A DNA stretch of 64,000 nucleotides from JAENVU01 sp963765075 (GTDB lineage: Bacteria > Actinomycetota > Acidimicrobiia > IMCC26256 > JAENVU01), in NCBI GenBank assembly GCA_963765075.1, contig CAVXVA010000003.1, forward strand, positions 682,001 through 746,000, in the 5' to 3' direction. The position numbers and the translations under genes were made by a program. Of the stretch, positions 8,907-16,745 are shown one piece after another; within the stretch, counting starts at the first letter, position 1; every line of letters begins with the position of its first letter. The notes below the pieces were generated by a model. That model saw nothing but the letters and a program-made list of their open reading frames with translations, had not been told where the DNA came from and did no database searches.

Positions 8907-8935
8907 AAGGTAGCACTCGGCCCCGGCGACTGCAA
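8907..8935 (-). promoter_or_regulatory. groES promoter
   Basis: On the minus strand, TTGCAG (8930-8935) and TACCTT (8907-8912) are separated by exactly 17 nt, a good vegetative sigma-factor promoter. The CIRCE operator follows directly after the -10 box, leaving a leader of about 110 nt before the groES ATG. Confidence 0.65.
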
Positions 8936-8975
8936 AATCGCCTGCGGGCCTCGTTCCGGGTTTCGGCGGCGCTCG

Positions 8976-9986
8976 TCAGCCGGATTCCCGGGTCCGGCTG
9001 GGCAGCCGGAGCGATGGGACCGCCCCGCCGTCGAGGCCGGTGGGCCCGTCGGTGCGCAGGCGCCAGAACGCCGTCGCGCCCACCATCGCAGCGTTATCGG
9101 TACACAGTTCCCGGGGTGGGATCAGCGCAGGCCGCCCGGTCTCGAGGCCGAGTTCGGTGACCGCCGCCCGCAGCGCCGAGTTCGCGGCCACCCCGCCACC
9201 GATCACGAGCGTCCGGGCCCCGATCTCGGTCGCCGCGGCATCCAGCTTCGACACCAACACGTCGACGGCCGCGGCCTGGAACGAAGCCGCGACATCGGCG
9301 AGGACGTACTCGGGATTCCGGCGCACCTGGTGCAGCACCGCGGTCTTGAGCCCCGAGAACGAGAAGTCGAGCCCGTCACCGCTCATCGGGCGGGGAAATC
9401 GAATCGCCGTAGGGTCACCGTCGACTGCGAGCCGATCGATGACCGGCCCGCCGGGGTAGCCGAGCCCGAGCAGCCGGGCGACTTTGTCGAACGCTTCGCC
9501 GGCCGCGTCGTCGACCGTCTGGCCCAGCACTTCGTAGTTGGCATCGCCGCGAACTGCGACGAGCATCGTGTGGCCGCCCGAGACCAGCAGCACGGCGAGC
9601 GGCAGATCGACGTCCGGGTTCTGCAACCACGCGGCGTGGAGGTGGCCCTCGAGGTGGTTGACCCCGACGTAGGGAATCTGCTGCGCCAGCGCGATCGCTT
9701 TCGCCGCGCTCACTCCCACGAGCAGCGCGCCGGCCAAGCCGGGGCCGTGGGTTGCCGCCACCGCGTCGAGATCGGCGAACGCGACGCCGGCCTCGACCAG
9801 GGCGTCGCCGATCACGCCGTTGATCACCTCGAGGTGCGCGCGGCTCGCGATCTCGGGAACCACCCCGCCGAACTGGGCGTGCAGGTCGATCTGACTCGAG
9901 ATGACACTGGACCGGATCGTGAGGCCGTCCTCCACCACCGCGGCGGCGGTCTCGTCACAACTCGTCTCGATCCCGAGGACGATCAT
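8976..9986 (-). CDS. tsaD: tRNA N6-adenosine threonylcarbamoyltransferase TsaD
   Basis: ASKHA-fold enzyme, 336 aa, that transfers threonylcarbamoyl from threonylcarbamoyl-AMP to A37 of ANN-decoding tRNAs, working with TsaB and TsaE. It opens MIVLGIETSCDETAAAVVED, has the metal-binding NHLEGHLHA motif near residue 112, the phosphate loop VSGGHTMLV, and the late motif VIGGGVAANSALR. The ATG overlaps the rimI stop as ATGA. It is the last gene of the tsaE-tsaB-rimI-tsaD run; groES follows with its own promoter. All family landmarks are present. Confidence 0.97.
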   Translation of the reverse strand: MIVLGIETSCDETAAAVVEDGLTIRSSVISSQIDLHAQFGGVVPEIASRAHLEVINGVIGDALVEAGVAFADLDAVAATHGPGLAGALLVGVSAAKAIALAQQIPYVGVNHLEGHLHAAWLQNPDVDLPLAVLLVSGGHTMLVAVRGDANYEVLGQTVDDAAGEAFDKVARLLGLGYPGGPVIDRLAVDGDPTAIRFPRPMSGDGLDFSFSGLKTAVLHQVRRNPEYVLADVAASFQAAAVDVLVSKLDAAATEIGARTLVIGGGVAANSALRAAVTELGLETGRPALIPPRELCTDNAAMVGATAFWRLRTDGPTGLDGGAVPSLRLPSRTRESG

Positions 9987-10519
9987 CGTGACTCCGCCGT
10001 CTCGGCGCGGCGCGCGAGGCCGGCCAACAGTTCGGCGTACTCCGGTGTGGTGATCCCGCGCGCCCACATCACGATCGCGTCCTCGGTGGGGTGTGAGTAG
10101 TAGTCCTTGCGAGCGCCTTCGGCACTGAACCCGAATCGGCGGTACAGATCCCGGGCCCCGGCGGCGCTGACCCGGACCTCCAGGGTGAGCGCGGCGAAGC
10201 TGCGATCGATCGCCTCCTGGGCCAATCGCAGTAACAGCCGGGTGGCGATGTGGTGCCGGCGCCATTCGGGATCGACGGCGATCGTGGTCACGTGCGCTTC
10301 GTCGGGCGCCCACATGATCCCCGCATAGCCCACCACGATCCGGCCGGCGCGAGCCACGAGGTACACCCGCGACGACGGCATGGCGAGTTCGGAGAGAAAC
10401 AAGCTTGCCGTCCACGGCCGCGGATACACCACGGTCTCGATCGCCATGACGTTGCGGACGTGACGGCGGTGCATCGGCACGATGGTCACCCCAGTCGGTG
10501 TCGCGTCGGACCTGGTCAC
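9983..10519 (-). CDS. rimI: Ribosomal-protein S18-alanine N-acetyltransferase RimI
   Basis: GNAT-fold acetyltransferase, about 178 aa, expected to acetylate the N-terminal Ala of ribosomal protein S18. Landmarks are MAIETVVYPRPWTASLFLSE near the start (the RimI E-x-x-x-x-x-P-W pattern), the acetyl-CoA loop DPEWRRHHIATRLL, and the C-terminal ARDLYRRFGFSAEGARKDYY. Its place between tsaB and tsaD is conserved in Actinobacteria and fixes it as RimI rather than a general GNAT. I chose the GTG at 10519 because it makes the same GTGA overlap with the upstream stop as its neighbours; an ATG at 10531 would add four residues. Confidence 0.9.
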   Translation of the reverse strand: MTRSDATPTGVTIVPMHRRHVRNVMAIETVVYPRPWTASLFLSELAMPSSRVYLVARAGRIVVGYAGIMWAPDEAHVTTIAVDPEWRRHHIATRLLLRLAQEAIDRSFAALTLEVRVSAAGARDLYRRFGFSAEGARKDYYSHPTEDAIVMWARGITTPEYAELLAGLARRAETAESR

Positions 10520-11205
10520 TTCGCGTCCCATGCAATCTGGGCATCGCTGTGACGCAAGTACAACGGCACCACCCGGTCGGGGGTCGTGAACTCCTCACGC
10601 TCGAACCGGCCGGATGCGAGTTCGACCAACGCCGTCACACTCGGAGCCGCGGCGGCGGCTCCGATCGTCTCGATGTGGTCGAGTCCGACGAACGCATCCG
10701 GATATGCCATCACACCGTCGCCGACGAGGAGCACCTCCGACCCGGTGGCGAGAATGTCGGCGGCGACCTGCTCGGGCGACCCCACCGCGTAGTCACCATC
10801 ACGCTGGAGCCCGCCCGGCACCGGCCAGTATCGGGCGCTGAACACCTCCGCCCGCCGCGCGTCGATGATCGCGACCACGTTCCGACTGGTGACCCGCCAC
10901 GGGTACGCGACGAGATCGAGACTCGGAATGCCCACGATCGGAATCCCCAACGTCTGGGCCAGCGTGCGCGCGGTGGTCACCCCCACCCGCAAGCCGGTGT
11001 AGAGCCCCGGCCCAGTTCCGACCGCGACCCCGGCGAGTTGATCGAGCTTCAGGCCGAGTTCGCCGGCGAGGTACTCGATTGCGGGAACGAGTTGCTCGGC
11101 ATGACGTCGACCACCGTCGATGCGCACCTCGCCGCGGACCCGACCCGACTCGCCGAACGCGATTCCGATCGAACTCGTGGCCGTGTCGATGGCCAGCAGC
11201 TTCAT
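10516..11205 (-). CDS. tsaB: tRNA threonylcarbamoyladenosine biosynthesis protein TsaB
   Basis: TsaD partner, 229 aa, with the ASKHA fold but without the catalytic metal site. It begins MKLLAIDTATSSIGIAFGES and has the hallmark block VAVGTGPGLYTGLRVGVTTA and the segment VVAIIDARRAEVFSARY. It binds and activates TsaD in the t6A complex. Start and stop overlap the flanking tsaE and rimI genes, so the set is one transcription unit. Confidence 0.95.
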   Translation of the reverse strand: MKLLAIDTATSSIGIAFGESGRVRGEVRIDGGRRHAEQLVPAIEYLAGELGLKLDQLAGVAVGTGPGLYTGLRVGVTTARTLAQTLGIPIVGIPSLDLVAYPWRVTSRNVVAIIDARRAEVFSARYWPVPGGLQRDGDYAVGSPEQVAADILATGSEVLLVGDGVMAYPDAFVGLDHIETIGAAAAAPSVTALVELASGRFEREEFTTPDRVVPLYLRHSDAQIAWDAK

Positions 11206-11720
11206 GACCGCGCCACGTCGGTCGCGGCGACCGCGCGAACCTCGGCGAGTAGTGCACCCGCCCGGGTGTCCCAGGCGGCACCATGAGCCGTGATCGTGAC
11301 CCCACGCGCATCGTCGTCGGCCGCATCCGGAGGGAGCAGGGCCAGACCGATCTCCAGCCGATCACTGGGAAGGACCGACCGCACCCCGTCACCCCATTCG
11401 ATCACCGTGACCCCTTCGGCGAACAGTTCGTCGAGGCCCAGGTCGATCGCTTCTTGGAGCCGGTCGAGCCGGTAGACGTCGAGGTGATGAAGGCGAACTC
11501 GGCCGTCGTACTCACGCATGATCGTGAATGTCGGGCTCACGACCCGCTCCGTCACCTCCAGGCCCGCGGCAATGCCCTGCACCAGCACGGTCTTACCCGA
11601 GCCAAGGTCGCCGGCGAGCACGATGACATCGCCGGCTTCGAGATGCGCGGCGATTGCGGACCCCATCGCGCGGGTGGTCGCGGCACTCGTCGACGTCACC
11701 GCGAGCGCACGCTCGGTCAC
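11202..11720 (-). CDS. tsaE: tRNA threonylcarbamoyladenosine ATPase TsaE
   Basis: P-loop ATPase, 172 aa, needed for turnover of the TsaB-TsaD complex. The Walker A is GDLGSGKTVLVQGI near residue 40, followed by the family signature SPTFTIMREYDG and HLDVYRLD, then VIEWGDGV. The GTG start at 11720 overlaps the preceding uracil-DNA glycosylase stop as GTGA, which supports it over longer readings. The C-terminus is about 20 residues longer than in many homologues, ending in an Ala-rich tail. Confidence 0.93.
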   Translation of the reverse strand: MTERALAVTSTSAATTRAMGSAIAAHLEAGDVIVLAGDLGSGKTVLVQGIAAGLEVTERVVSPTFTIMREYDGRVRLHHLDVYRLDRLQEAIDLGLDELFAEGVTVIEWGDGVRSVLPSDRLEIGLALLPPDAADDDARGVTITAHGAAWDTRAGALLAEVRAVAATDVARS

Positions 11721-12289
11721 GACGGCCCGGCGAGCGTCCGCCCGATGACGACGAAGTCGGCGCGGGCCTGGGCGAGCGCCGCGCCGCCGTTGCGCAGCAC
11801 TGCCGACGGGTGCAGGACCGGGACGACCACCGCACCGTCGCGAAACGGTTGCCGAGTCCCCCGGAGCTTGGTGATCCCGACCTTGGTGTCGAGGAGCAAC
11901 TTGGTCGCGAAGTTGCCGAGCGTGACCACGACCTTCGGCGCGATGAACCCGATCTGGGCTTCGAGGAACGGCCGACACGCTTCGATCTCGACCGGGTGGG
12001 GGTCCCGGTTGCCCGGCGGGCGGCACTTCACCACGTTCGCGATGTACACGTCGGCCCGAGTGAGGCCGAGGTCGCCGATCAACGACGTGAGGAGTTTCCC
12101 GGCCCTGCCCACGAACGGTTCGCCGGTACGGTCCTCGTCGGCTCCCGGACCTTCGCCCACGAACATCAAGTCCGCGTGTTCATCACCGACACCGAAAACG
12201 ACCTGGGTGCGCGTGGGCGCCAGCGGACACCGGGTGCACGCGAGCGCCTCGGTCCGCAAGGCGTCGAACGAAGCGAACGTCGCAGCCAT
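11717..12289 (-). CDS. Uracil-DNA glycosylase, family 4/5 type (Fe-S)
   Basis: DNA repair enzyme, 190 aa, that excises uracil. Motif A GEGPGADEDRTGEPFVGRAG (about residues 45-64) and motif B VLHPSAVL near residue 160 identify the iron-sulfur UDG group. Four Cys could ligate the cluster, including CTRC at about 18-21 and KCRPPGNRDP...ACRP in the middle. It is inserted between the alpha/beta hydrolase and tsaE in an otherwise standard actinobacterial order, and is translationally coupled to tsaE. Confidence 0.9.
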   Translation of the reverse strand: MAATFASFDALRTEALACTRCPLAPTRTQVVFGVGDEHADLMFVGEGPGADEDRTGEPFVGRAGKLLTSLIGDLGLTRADVYIANVVKCRPPGNRDPHPVEIEACRPFLEAQIGFIAPKVVVTLGNFATKLLLDTKVGITKLRGTRQPFRDGAVVVPVLHPSAVLRNGGAALAQARADFVVIGRTLAGPS

Positions 12290-12298
12290 CGGATCCGA

Positions 12299-13312
12299 CT
12301 ACCCGGAGCGTCCGAGCACGGACTGGGGCGCGCGCCCGTGCTCCTGGACCGAGTCGGCGAACTCCGCGAGCAGCGTGTTGACGCGATCCGCCTGCTCCAT
12401 CATCAACATGTGGCCACCCCCGTCGAGCACTTCGAGCCGGGCACCGGGGATCCTCGCGGCGATCCGTCGGGACTCCCCGACCGGCGTGACCAGATCCGCG
12501 GTGCCACAGACCACCAAGGTCGGGGTCGTGATGGCACCCAGCTCAGGGGTGATATCGAGATCGGCGAGGGCGGCCACCGCGTCACGGCGGGTGGCCGCAT
12601 CGGTGTCGAGCATCATCTGGCGGGTCGCCTCGACCTGGCGCGGGTCGGGGTCGCGGCCGAACCCGAGGCGGGACACGACCAGCCCGAGATCGCGCGCGCG
12701 GAGCACCGCACCGCCGTCGGGCAACCGATCCGCGACCCAGGTGGTGGCCGAGGCCAAGCGGTGTCTGCCGGCGAGGATGCTGCGGGCCAGCGTGGAGAGC
12801 AACACGATTCCCGCGAGCCGTTCACGCGCGAACTCGGGGTGATGGATGCACAGCGCCTGCACGGCGATCCCCCCCATCGAGTGACCCACGATCACGACCT
12901 CGTGCAGGTCCAGGCCCTCGATGACACTGCGAACGTCGGCGCCGAGATTCTCGATGGTGTGGCCGGCCGTGCCCACCGTCGATGCGCCGTGACCGCGGTG
13001 GTCGAAGGCAATCACCCGGAACCCGGCATCGGCGAGATCACGGAGCTGGTACGCCCAGGTCCGCACCGAGAGGGTCACGCCGTGCGACAGCACAATGACC
13101 GGACCGGTACCTCGCTCGACGACGAAGATCTCACCACCGTCGTGCGCAGGAAGCCGAGAGCTGCGGTCGTACTCGGCAACGATCGAACCGCCTCGATCGG
13201 GCGTCGAGCGACCGCGGAGTCGGCGCGCCGCACGGCGCTGGGCCGCGACCCCCAGGCCGGCCAATGCGCCGATCGCACCGACGGCCACCGTGGCGCGCTT
13301 CCAGGTGCTCAT
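12299..13312 (-). CDS. Alpha/beta hydrolase, probably membrane-anchored
   Basis: 337-aa hydrolase. The N-terminus MSTWKRATVAVGAIGALAGL followed by an Arg-rich stretch is either a membrane anchor or an uncleaved signal. The fold then runs VIVLSHGVTLS (oxyanion region), FDHRGHGAS, the nucleophile elbow VGHSMGGIAV (Ser about residue 146), the acid region TPTLVVCGTADLVTP and the catalytic His in LDGGGHMLMM. A hydrolase of this type between alr and tsaE is common in Actinobacteria; its substrate is unknown. Its ATG overlaps the alr stop. Confidence 0.88.
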   Translation of the reverse strand: MSTWKRATVAVGAIGALAGLGVAAQRRAARRLRGRSTPDRGGSIVAEYDRSSRLPAHDGGEIFVVERGTGPVIVLSHGVTLSVRTWAYQLRDLADAGFRVIAFDHRGHGASTVGTAGHTIENLGADVRSVIEGLDLHEVVIVGHSMGGIAVQALCIHHPEFARERLAGIVLLSTLARSILAGRHRLASATTWVADRLPDGGAVLRARDLGLVVSRLGFGRDPDPRQVEATRQMMLDTDAATRRDAVAALADLDITPELGAITTPTLVVCGTADLVTPVGESRRIAARIPGARLEVLDGGGHMLMMEQADRVNTLLAEFADSVQEHGRAPQSVLGRSG

Positions 13313-14430
13313 CCGACGTACTCTCGCGGCACCCGCGGGCCGATCCCGCAGACGATCTCGTACCCGATCGTTCCCAAACGTTGCGCCCAGTCCTCGGCGC
13401 GTACCTGCTCGTCGCCATCTCGCCCGAGCAGCGTCGCCACGTCTCCGACCTCGACGTCGAGATCACCGACATCGACGAGCAGCTGATCCATCGTGACGGT
13501 TCCCGCGATGGGCACACGGTGGCCGCGAATCAAGACGCTCGCGCCGGTCGCACCGAGGTTGCGCGGCACGCCATCGGCGTAGCCGATGGGCAACGTCACG
13601 ATCGTCGCCTCCTGGGCCAACTCGTACCGCAGGCCGTAGGACACCCGTTCGCCGGCCGCGACCCGCTTCACGTGCGCGACCCGGGAACGCAACGCCAGCG
13701 CGGGGCGGAGATCGAGATCGTCGCCGACCCCGGGCGCCGGCTGCACGCCGTACATCGCGATGCCCACCCGCACGACGTGGAACCGCGCCTCGGGATAGCA
13801 AATCGCGCCGGCCGAGTTCGCGGCGTGCACGATGGGAGGATCGATCCCGGCGTCGGCCAGGGCCGCCCTCGCCGCCGCGAACCGGTCCAGTTGGGCAGTC
13901 GTATAGCTGGTATCAGCTTCATCCGCGACGGCGAAGTGGGTCAGGAGACCGTCGAGTTTCAGTTCCGGCTGACGACCGATCCGCTCGGCGAGGGGTACGA
14001 CATCTTCGAACGCGCACCCGACTCGGTGCATGCCGGTATCGACCTTCAGGTGGACACCGTGAGGCGCTGCGCCGGCGTCGGCCACGGCCTTGGCGAGCAC
14101 GTCGATGCCGGCCTCGGTGTACAGGACGGGCGTCAGGGCGCGCGCCACGACCTCGTCTGCACCCGCGGCTGCGGGTTCCGAGAGCACGAGGATCGGCACG
14201 TCGACGCCCGCGTCACGCAGCCGGACGCCTTCTTCGACGAGCGCAACACCGAGGGCTGCGGCCCCCGCCTCGATCGCGGCCTTCGCCACCGGCACCACAC
14301 CGTGCCCGTAGGCGTCGGCCTTGACCACGGCCAACAGCGCCGCCGGTGCCACCAACTCGCGAAGGGTCGCGACGTTGTGACGGATCGCGTCGAGATCGAT
14401 CTCGACCCAGGTCGGACGGTACGTACTCAC
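13309..14430 (-). CDS. alr: Alanine racemase
   Basis: PLP enzyme, 373 aa, making D-alanine for peptidoglycan. It begins with WVEIDLDAIRHNVATLRELV, carries the PLP lysine in AVVKADAYGHG (about residue 37), the phosphate/pyridine region KVDTGMHRVGC, and the second catalytic base Tyr in ERVSYGLRYEL. The C-terminal beta domain ends RLGTIGYEIVCGIGPRVPRE. It overlaps the upstream CBS protein and the downstream hydrolase by 4 nt each, in a cell-wall/t6A gene run. Confidence 0.96.
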   Translation of the reverse strand: MSTYRPTWVEIDLDAIRHNVATLRELVAPAALLAVVKADAYGHGVVPVAKAAIEAGAAALGVALVEEGVRLRDAGVDVPILVLSEPAAAGADEVVARALTPVLYTEAGIDVLAKAVADAGAAPHGVHLKVDTGMHRVGCAFEDVVPLAERIGRQPELKLDGLLTHFAVADEADTSYTTAQLDRFAAARAALADAGIDPPIVHAANSAGAICYPEARFHVVRVGIAMYGVQPAPGVGDDLDLRPALALRSRVAHVKRVAAGERVSYGLRYELAQEATIVTLPIGYADGVPRNLGATGASVLIRGHRVPIAGTVTMDQLLVDVGDLDVEVGDVATLLGRDGDEQVRAEDWAQRLGTIGYEIVCGIGPRVPREYVG

Positions 14431-14894
14431 GTGCTCCGGGCGAGGAATCGGACCAGATCCCCGCGAGCGACGATGCCCACCGGGCGGCCGTCGTCGACGA
14501 TCACCACGTGAGTGACGTCGGACTCGTGCATCAAGGTTGCTGCGTCCTCGATGGTGGCGTCGGAGCCGAGCTGGGGGTAGTCGGTCTCCATCGCGCCGCC
14601 GACGGTGGACGCAATCGCTTGCCGGAGTTCGTCGTCGTACCGGCGGATGTGGCTCGGCAGCGTGAAGTCGACGCCCAGGATTGCGATGGTGGTCGGCACG
14701 TGCAGCCGGGCCTCGGTGGCGAGGAGGTCCTCGTCACGCAACAACCCGATGATCATCCCACCGTCGTCGACGACCGGCGCGGCCCCGATCCCGTGTTCGG
14801 CGAGCACATCGGCGGCCTCGGCCAGCGACTGGTCCGGTCGCATCACCACCACGTTGGCACTCATCACCGATTGCAGGGGCGTCGACGCTGGCAT
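14427..14894 (-). CDS. Tandem CBS-domain protein
   Basis: 155-aa protein made of two CBS domains and little else. The first covers about residues 6-60 (MRPDQSLAEAADVLAEHGIG, AAPVVDD), the second about 95-152 (DATIEDAATLMHESDVTHVV). CBS pairs bind adenine nucleotides and regulate a partner. Its ATG follows the stop of the NAD(P)HX repair gene without a gap and its end overlaps alr, so it is part of the operon. The partner is not evident; NAD(P)HX repair or racemase neighbours are possibilities only. Confidence 0.9.
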   Translation of the reverse strand: MPASTPLQSVMSANVVVMRPDQSLAEAADVLAEHGIGAAPVVDDGGMIIGLLRDEDLLATEARLHVPTTIAILGVDFTLPSHIRRYDDELRQAIASTVGGAMETDYPQLGSDATIEDAATLMHESDVTHVVIVDDGRPVGIVARGDLVRFLARST

Positions 14895-16340
14895 TCAGGC
14901 CTCCGGGGCGAGTTCGTGGATCTGGGCGAGCGCCACCGCGGCGCGGGCCGGGAGTTCACCGGCAAGGAGTCCAGTATGCCCGCCCCGGTCGGCCGCCCGG
15001 CCATGCACGAAGGCGGCCGCGGCGGCGGCTTCGGTGGCTATTCATCCCTTGTGCGAGGAATGCACCGATGATTCCGCCAAGAACGTCGCCGGACCCGGCC
15101 GTTGCGAGCCCGGGCCCGCCGGTGGGATTCAGCCGGATCCGCCCGTCCGGATCGGCCACGACCGTGGTCGGGCCCTTGAGCAACACCGTGGCCCGGGTCC
15201 GAATCGCCAGCGCACGCGCCGCCGCAATGCGATCGGGCGCCGTCGGCCCGCCGGCCAACCTCACGTACTCACCGTCGTGCGGGGTCAGGACGGTGGGCGC
15301 GCGCCGGGCCGCGAGCAACTCGGCCACGCTCGCGAAGGCAGTCAGACCGTCGGCGTCGAGTACCAGTGGCACCTCGATCTCGGCAACGAGGCCGCGCACC
15401 GCGGTCATGGTCTCGGGCGCGGTGCCGAGACCGGGGCCCGTCACCACCGCGCCGAAGCGGCCACTCATCTCGACCAGATCCGCGACGGATGCCGGCGTCA
15501 GCCACAACGTCTCCTCGTCACCGATCCGACGCGTGATGACTTCGGTGCCCGACGCGACTTCGGCCGCGCGCCCGGGATCGCGGCCCAGGCGATCCCCGCA
15601 CCGAGCCGCATCGCGGCGCGCGCCACCATCAGCGGCGCGCCGGTCATGCCGAGACTGCCCCCGATCACGAGCACGCTCGACCGCCACTTGTGAGTGGTCG
15701 CCGATCGCCGCGGCACCCAGGCCGCGACATCCGCATCGGTGACCACCGCGCAATGCCGGGCACTCGGACCGAGGTCGATGCCGATGTCGGCGACGGTGAC
15801 GACCCCGGCGTGCGCGCGGCCCGGGTAGAACCACAGGCCGGGTTTCGGCGCCGCGAAGGTCACCGTGTGGTCGGCACGGACGGCGGTCCCAGGAGTGGCG
15901 CCGGTGAGGCCGTCGACTCCGGACGGGATGTCGACGGCGACGACGATCGCATCGCTCGCGGCGGTGAGTTCGGCGGCGCGCGCGGCGCGGCCGGCGAGTT
16001 CGCCGCGGAATCCGGTGCCGTACATCGCATCCACGATGACGTGGGCGCGCGCCAGGTCGGACGCGACGCCGGAGCCGATCTCGTCGGCCTCGATGTCGAC
16101 GACGCGCACCCGCATCCCCCATGCCCGCAACGCCGCCGCGGCGATCCGACCATCGCCGCCGTTGTTGCCCTTGCCGCACAGCACGACGACCCGCCGGCCG
16201 TAGGTTCCACCGGCCACCGAGCGCACGCGCCACGCAACAGCCCGCCCCGCACGGTCCATCAACTCGGATTCGGGGGTGCCCGCCGCGATCGTGCGGGCGT
16301 CGGCCGCGCCCATCTCCGAGGGGGTGACGAGCGGAATCAT
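14895..16340 (-). CDS. nnr: Bifunctional NAD(P)HX epimerase/dehydratase, two frame breaks
   Basis: Repair enzyme for hydrated NAD(P)H: an N-terminal YjeF_N epimerase and a C-terminal ADP-dependent dehydratase. Epimerase motifs are VLCGKGNNGGDG, VVDAMYGTGFRG and VAVDIPSGVDG. The dehydratase begins with VLVIGGSLGMTGAPL and has TGPGLGTAPET, VLDADGLTAF, LTPHDGEYVRL and TAGSGDVLGGIIGA. The frame changes near 15575 (after IPG) and back near 15045 (after FLAQG); the two shifts compensate, so start and stop share a frame and give about 481 aa, a normal size. The correct last segment reads ATEAAAAAAFVHGRAADRGG and stops directly before the CBS gene ATG. The ATG start overlaps the acpS stop as ATGA. 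Confidence 0.9.
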
Positions 16341-16735
16341 CGAGCCGGACCGATCGCGATCACCATGGCCATCGCGGTGGAATCCGAATGGCTCAGACTG
16401 ACCCTCCACTCGGTCACCGACTGTTCGGATGCCAACTCGGCGGCGCGACCTCGCACGACCAGCTCCGGTTGACCCGACGCCTGATTCGCCACCTCGACAT
16501 CGTGAAAGTCGATCGCGCCGATGCCCACACCCAGCGCCTTCATCACCGCTTCCTTGGCCGTGAACCTCGCCGCGAGCCGGGGTACCGGATCCGCGAACTG
16601 CTCGGCGTAGGCGCGCTCGACCACCGAGAACAGACGCTCGGTGAGCCCGGGTCGACGGTCGAGCGCGGCGCGGAACCGCGCCAGATCGACGAGGTCGGTG
16701 CCGACGCCGCGCACGCCCTCCGGAGGCATCGTCAC
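16337..16735 (-). CDS. acpS: Holo-[acyl-carrier-protein] synthase
   Basis: Trimeric phosphopantetheinyl transferase, 132 aa, that activates ACP from CoA. The magnesium-binding start GVGTDLVDLARFRAAL and the FTAKEAVMKALGVG motif are both present, and the C-terminal strand VSLSHSDSTAMAMVIA matches. It lies 10 nt after the glmS-like gene and overlaps the repair gene that follows. A second ATG two codons in is possible. Confidence 0.95.
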   Translation of the reverse strand: MTMPPEGVRGVGTDLVDLARFRAALDRRPGLTERLFSVVERAYAEQFADPVPRLAARFTAKEAVMKALGVGIGAIDFHDVEVANQASGQPELVVRGRAAELASEQSVTEWRVSLSHSDSTAMAMVIAIGPAR

Positions 16736-16745
16736 GCCGACGCGG

